From Mumia quercus (GTDB lineage: Bacteria; Actinomycetota; Actinomycetes; Propionibacteriales; Nocardioidaceae): 64,000 nucleotides of DNA. The notes beneath the pieces are model-generated. The model was not told the origin of the DNA, made no database searches, and was given only the letters and a program-made list of their open reading frames with translations. The position numbers and the translations under genes are program-made. Below, piece by piece: positions 60,967-64,000 of this stretch. The stretch covers positions 402,453 through 466,452 of the forward strand of contig NZ_JANZYO010000005.1 of assembly GCF_025506335.1 (NCBI RefSeq), written 5' to 3'. Positions within the stretch are counted from its first letter, which is position 1. Every line of letters starts with the position of its first letter.

Positions 60967-63675
60967 GTGGCCGACGAACTCGACGTACCCGACGAGCGCT
61001 ATCCCGAGCACTGGGAGGCCGATGTCGTCCTCCGAGACGGCGGCACGGCCCACCTGCGGCCCATCACGCCCGACGACGGCGAGGAGCTGGTCCGCTTCTA
61101 CGCCCGGGTCTCCGAGCAGTCGAAGTACTACCGCTTCTTCGCCCCGTACCCGAAGCTGTCCGACCGCGACGTCAAGCGCTTCACCCACGTCGACTACGAC
61201 AAGCGGGTCGCCTTCGTCGTGACGATCGGCGCCAGCATCATCGCCGTGGGCCGCTACGACGCGGTGGCCGACGGCGAGGCCGAGGTGGCGTTCCTCGTCG
61301 AGGACGACCAGCAGGGCCGCGGGCTCGGCCAGCTCCTCCTCGAGCACCTCGCCCAGGCCGGCCGCGAGATGGGGATCCACCGCTTCGTCGCCGACGTGCT
61401 CCCCGAGAACGTCCGGATGATCCAGGTCTTCCGCGACCAGGGCTACCAGGTCGAGCGCAGCGTCGCCGACGGTGTGATGCGCCTCGTGTTCTCGATCGAC
61501 CCCACGGAGACCGCCATCGGGGTGATGCAGTCGCGCGAGCACCGCGCCGAGGCCGCGTCGATCGAACGGTTCTTCAACGCCCGCAGCGTCGCGGTCGTCG
61601 GGGCGAGCCGCCGACAGGACACGATCGGCCAGGGCATGGTCCGCAACCTCGTGCTCGGTGACTTCACCGGCGCCGTGTACGCCGTCAACCCGCAGGCCGA
61701 GGCGGTCTCGGGCCTGCCGGCGTACAAGACGGTCCAGGACATCCCGGGCGACGTCGACCTCGCCGTCATCGCCGTCCCCGCCGAGTCCGTCCCTGAGGTC
61801 GTGCTCGACTGCGCCGCCAAGGGCGTCCACGGGCTCATCGTCATCTCGTCGGGATTCGCCGAGATCGGCGAGGAGGGGCGCCGACGCCAGCGCCGCCTGG
61901 TCGGGCTCGCCCGCTCGTACGGGCTGCGCCTCGTCGGCCCCAACTGCCTCGGCGTCATCAACACGTCCTCGCAGATGCGGCTCAACGCGTCGCTGTCGCC
62001 GATCATGCCGCCACGCGGCCGCGTCGGGTTCTTCTGCCAGTCCGGTGCGCTCGGGCTCGCGATCCTCGAGAACGTCGACCGCCGGGGCCTGGGCCTCTCG
62101 ACGTTCGTCTCGGCCGGCAACCGCGCCGACGTGTCGGGCAACGACCTCCTGCAGTACTGGGAGGAGGACGACGCGACCGAGGTCGTCCTGCTGTACCTCG
62201 AGTCCATCGGCAACCCGCGCAAGTTCTCCCGCATCGCGCGCCGCGTCGGCCGCAAGAAGCCGATCGTCGCGGTGAAGTCCGGCCGTTCGACCCAGGGTGT
62301 CCCTGTCGGCCACGCCGTCCGCAAGACCACCGCGCCGCAGTCGGCCGTCGACGCGATGTTCCGCCAGGCGGGCGTGATCCAGGTCGACACGCTCGACGAG
62401 ATGTTCGACGTGGCCCAGCTGCTCGCGCACCAGCCGTTGCCGCGCGGGCCGCGGGTGGCGGTCGTCGGCAACTCCGACGCCCTCGCCCTCCTCGTCGCCG
62501 ACGCCGCGACCGCGGCGGGCCTGAAGGTCGCCGACCCCATTGCGCTGGGCGCGGGCGCGGGTGCCGACGACTTCGAGCACGCCCTCGACACGGCGATCGA
62601 CAACCCCGACGTCGACGCGATCGTCGCCGTCTACATCCCGCCGGTCAACACCACCGGCGAGGACGTCGCCAACGTGCTCGCCGCGGTGGGGGAGCAGTCC
62701 GACAAGCCGATCGTGTCCACGTTCCTCGGGTCTGAGGGCGTGCCCGAGCTGCTGCGCGTCCCCGACGTCGAGGGCGCGGCCGGCCGCGGCTCCGTCCCGT
62801 CGTACTCGGCGCCGGAGTCGGCGGTGCGCGCGCTCGCCCGCGTCGTCAGCTACGCCGCCTGGGCCGGACGCGACCAAGGGCAGATCGCCCACTACGAGGA
62901 CGTCGACCGCGAGGCCGCGAGCGACCTGGTCCGCGCCGCCCTCAGCCGTACGCCCGACGGCGGGTGGCTCGACGACGACGACGTCCACCGCCTCCTCCGC
63001 CTGTACGGCATCGACCTCTGGGACTGGTTCCGTGCGCCGACGCTCGAGGCGGCGATCGCTGCGGGCCACGAGCTCGGCTGGAACGTCGTCCTCAAGGCCA
63101 CCGCCGACACGGTGCGCGCGCGCCCGGACATGACGCACGTGTGGCGCAACGTCTCCGACGCCGACGACATGCGCGAGGCGTGGACGGCGATGACCGAGTA
63201 CATCGGCCCTCCGGAGCGGGCGATGTTCGTGGTCCAGAAGATGGCCCCGCCCGGGGTCCCGATGTCGATCCGTACGGTCGAGGACCCGCTGTTCGGCCCG
63301 CTGCTGTCGTTCGCCCTCGCCGGTGCGGCCAGCGACCTCCTGGACGACCGCTCGTACCGGATCCCACCCGTGACCGACGTCGACGCCGCCGAGATGATCC
63401 GTGAGCTCAAGTCGGCGCCGCTGCTGTTCGGCTACCGGGGAGGCCCGCGCGCCGACCTGGACTCCGTCGAGGACCTCCTGCAGCGTGTCGCGGCGCTCAA
63501 GGACGACCTGCCGGAGGTGGCCGAGATCAACCTCGAGCCGGTGCTCGCGGGGCATGACGGCTACCGCGTGCTCAAGGCGAGGGCGCGGGTCGCGCAGCCG
63601 GTCGACAACCGGCGCGACTGGTACGTCCGCCGGCTCAGCTCGCCGGCCGGCCTCGGCGACACGGTGGCCCGCTGA
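60967..63675 (+). CDS. GNAT / acyl-CoA synthetase (NDP-forming) fusion, protein lysine acetyltransferase type
   Basis: This 902-residue protein has an N-terminal GNAT domain (about 20-180; VEDDQQGRGLGQLLLEHLAQAGREMGIHRFVADVLPEN). An NDP-forming acetyl-CoA synthetase-like region follows (about 200-660; RSVAVVGASRRQDTIGQGMVRNL, GPNCLGVIN, FFCQSGALGLAILE). The third part is an ATP-grasp-like domain (LRLYGIDLWDWFRAPTLEAAIAAGHELGWNVVLKA). The GNAT-first order matches the Streptomyces PatA arrangement, opposite to enterobacterial Pat. Such enzymes acetylate and switch off acetyl-CoA synthetase; the synthetase-like part is often a sensor only. Confidence 0.9.
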   Translation: MADELDVPDERYPEHWEADVVLRDGGTAHLRPITPDDGEELVRFYARVSEQSKYYRFFAPYPKLSDRDVKRFTHVDYDKRVAFVVTIGASIIAVGRYDAVADGEAEVAFLVEDDQQGRGLGQLLLEHLAQAGREMGIHRFVADVLPENVRMIQVFRDQGYQVERSVADGVMRLVFSIDPTETAIGVMQSREHRAEAASIERFFNARSVAVVGASRRQDTIGQGMVRNLVLGDFTGAVYAVNPQAEAVSGLPAYKTVQDIPGDVDLAVIAVPAESVPEVVLDCAAKGVHGLIVISSGFAEIGEEGRRRQRRLVGLARSYGLRLVGPNCLGVINTSSQMRLNASLSPIMPPRGRVGFFCQSGALGLAILENVDRRGLGLSTFVSAGNRADVSGNDLLQYWEEDDATEVVLLYLESIGNPRKFSRIARRVGRKKPIVAVKSGRSTQGVPVGHAVRKTTAPQSAVDAMFRQAGVIQVDTLDEMFDVAQLLAHQPLPRGPRVAVVGNSDALALLVADAATAAGLKVADPIALGAGAGADDFEHALDTAIDNPDVDAIVAVYIPPVNTTGEDVANVLAAVGEQSDKPIVSTFLGSEGVPELLRVPDVEGAAGRGSVPSYSAPESAVRALARVVSYAAWAGRDQGQIAHYEDVDREAASDLVRAALSRTPDGGWLDDDDVHRLLRLYGIDLWDWFRAPTLEAAIAAGHELGWNVVLKATADTVRARPDMTHVWRNVSDADDMREAWTAMTEYIGPPERAMFVVQKMAPPGVPMSIRTVEDPLFGPLLSFALAGAASDLLDDRSYRIPPVTDVDAAEMIRELKSAPLLFGYRGGPRADLDSVEDLLQRVAALKDDLPEVAEINLEPVLAGHDGYRVLKARARVAQPVDNRRDWYVRRLSSPAGLGDTVAR

Positions 63676-63743
63676 TGAAGTGGCGCAGACCGGTGTCGGG
63701 GACAGCGTCACACCGTTCGGACGACAGTGGGAGACTGGGAGGC

Positions 63744-64000
63744 ATGGCCAACCGACACCCCTCGCCGCAACGCGCCGAGAGCGGCGAGCAGCTGCGCGAC
63801 CGTACCGCAGAGCTGACCGCCGACATCGAGACGACCGGCTACTACCCCCAGGTGGTCACGGCCGGCATCGACGACGCGCTCGCGGGCGAGCCCGTGCTGG
63901 CCTACGTGCTCCACCACGAGCCGACGTTCGACCGCGAGGAGGTCCGCCGGCACATGACGGTCCTCACGCTGACGCCGTCGCGCCTGGTCCTCGCGCACAC
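63744..64000 (+). CDS. DUF5998 family protein (N-terminal part, cut by window edge)
   Basis: An open frame from ATG 63744 runs to the window end without a stop (85 complete codons). It reads ELTADIETTGYYPQVVTAGIDDALAGEPVLAYVLHHEPTFDREEVRRHMTVLTLTPSRLVLAHT. I recognise the actinobacterial DUF5998 pattern (GYYP..V....D.A..GE.V......HEPTFDR). Function unknown. gggagg lies unusually close (1-2 nt) to the ATG, so the start is tentative. Confidence 0.78.
   Translation, partial: MANRHPSPQRAESGEQLRDRTAELTADIETTGYYPQVVTAGIDDALAGEPVLAYVLHHEPTFDREEVRRHMTVLTLTPSRLVLAH

Noticed and set aside
1-64000. CRISPR arrays, rRNA genes, insertion-sequence transposases, prophage blocks
   Set aside because: No regularly spaced repeats, no rRNA signature sequence and no transposase or phage structural cluster were seen on either strand.

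Overview
The window is very GC-rich (by eye around 70%), uses GTG starts freely and carries actinobacterial marker families: an ANTAR response regulator (PdtaR type), DUF2613, DUF3068, DUF4192, DUF5998 and DUF7455 proteins, a primary sigma factor with a Lys/Ala-rich tail, a ParE/ParC topoisomerase IV pair and an AftD-type arabinofuranosyltransferase. It looks like chromosomal DNA of a member of the Actinomycetes, most likely Propionibacteriales/Nocardioidaceae. The family assignment is inference from gene content and was not computed.

Layout. 1-4116: glutamate synthase (gltB end, gltD) and pyruvate kinase. 4070-9349: a five-gene branched-chain amino-acid ABC transporter operon on the minus strand (livK-H-M-G-F), whose last gene runs through a palindrome- and homopolymer-rich stretch into pyk. 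9601-14589: tRNA-Leu(CAA), pdtaR, a DUF554 membrane protein, a GNAT enzyme and polA. 14603-28748: a cell-envelope glycan island with a flippase, two large GT-C-like membrane proteins, a UbiA-type DPPR synthase, DUF2613, a GT4 glycosyltransferase, a methyltransferase, AftD, an acyltransferase and DUF3068. Its gene families parallel the Mycobacterium tuberculosis Rv0224c-Rv0228 and Rv0236c/Rv0236A loci. 28791-42642: M18 aminopeptidase, rpsA, a lipoate-ligase-like protein, coaE, a stand-alone phage-type domain, a SigB-type sigma factor, a DHFR-like protein, oligopeptidase B, dinB, DUF4192, a GCS2-family ligase and a universal stress protein. 42865-50233: sigA, a small insertion behind it, a frameshifted phytase, a rhomboid protease, DUF456, a secreted repeat protein and DUF7455. 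50508-64000: parE, a HelR-type RNA-polymerase helicase, carbonic anhydrase, an LprG/P55-type pair, a VOC protein, parC, a protein-acetyltransferase-like GNAT/acyl-CoA-ligase fusion and the start of a DUF5998 gene.

Strongest observations. (1) The last 22 bp of sigA recur perfectly 926 bp downstream. The second copy is immediately followed by a strong terminator hairpin. This fits an integrated element that used the sigA 3' end as attachment site, carries one unknown membrane-anchored gene and has no integrase. (2) The HelR gene has a 19-bp inverted repeat (ggggcttgtttcaagcccc) at its promoter, matching the rifamycin-associated element, so it is probably rifamycin-inducible. (3) At more than a dozen genes a TANNNT -10 box sits about 6-7 nt before the start codon, implying widespread leaderless transcripts; this also fixes several start codons. 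(4) parE seems to lack an ATG/GTG/TTG at its Shine-Dalgarno-placed start.
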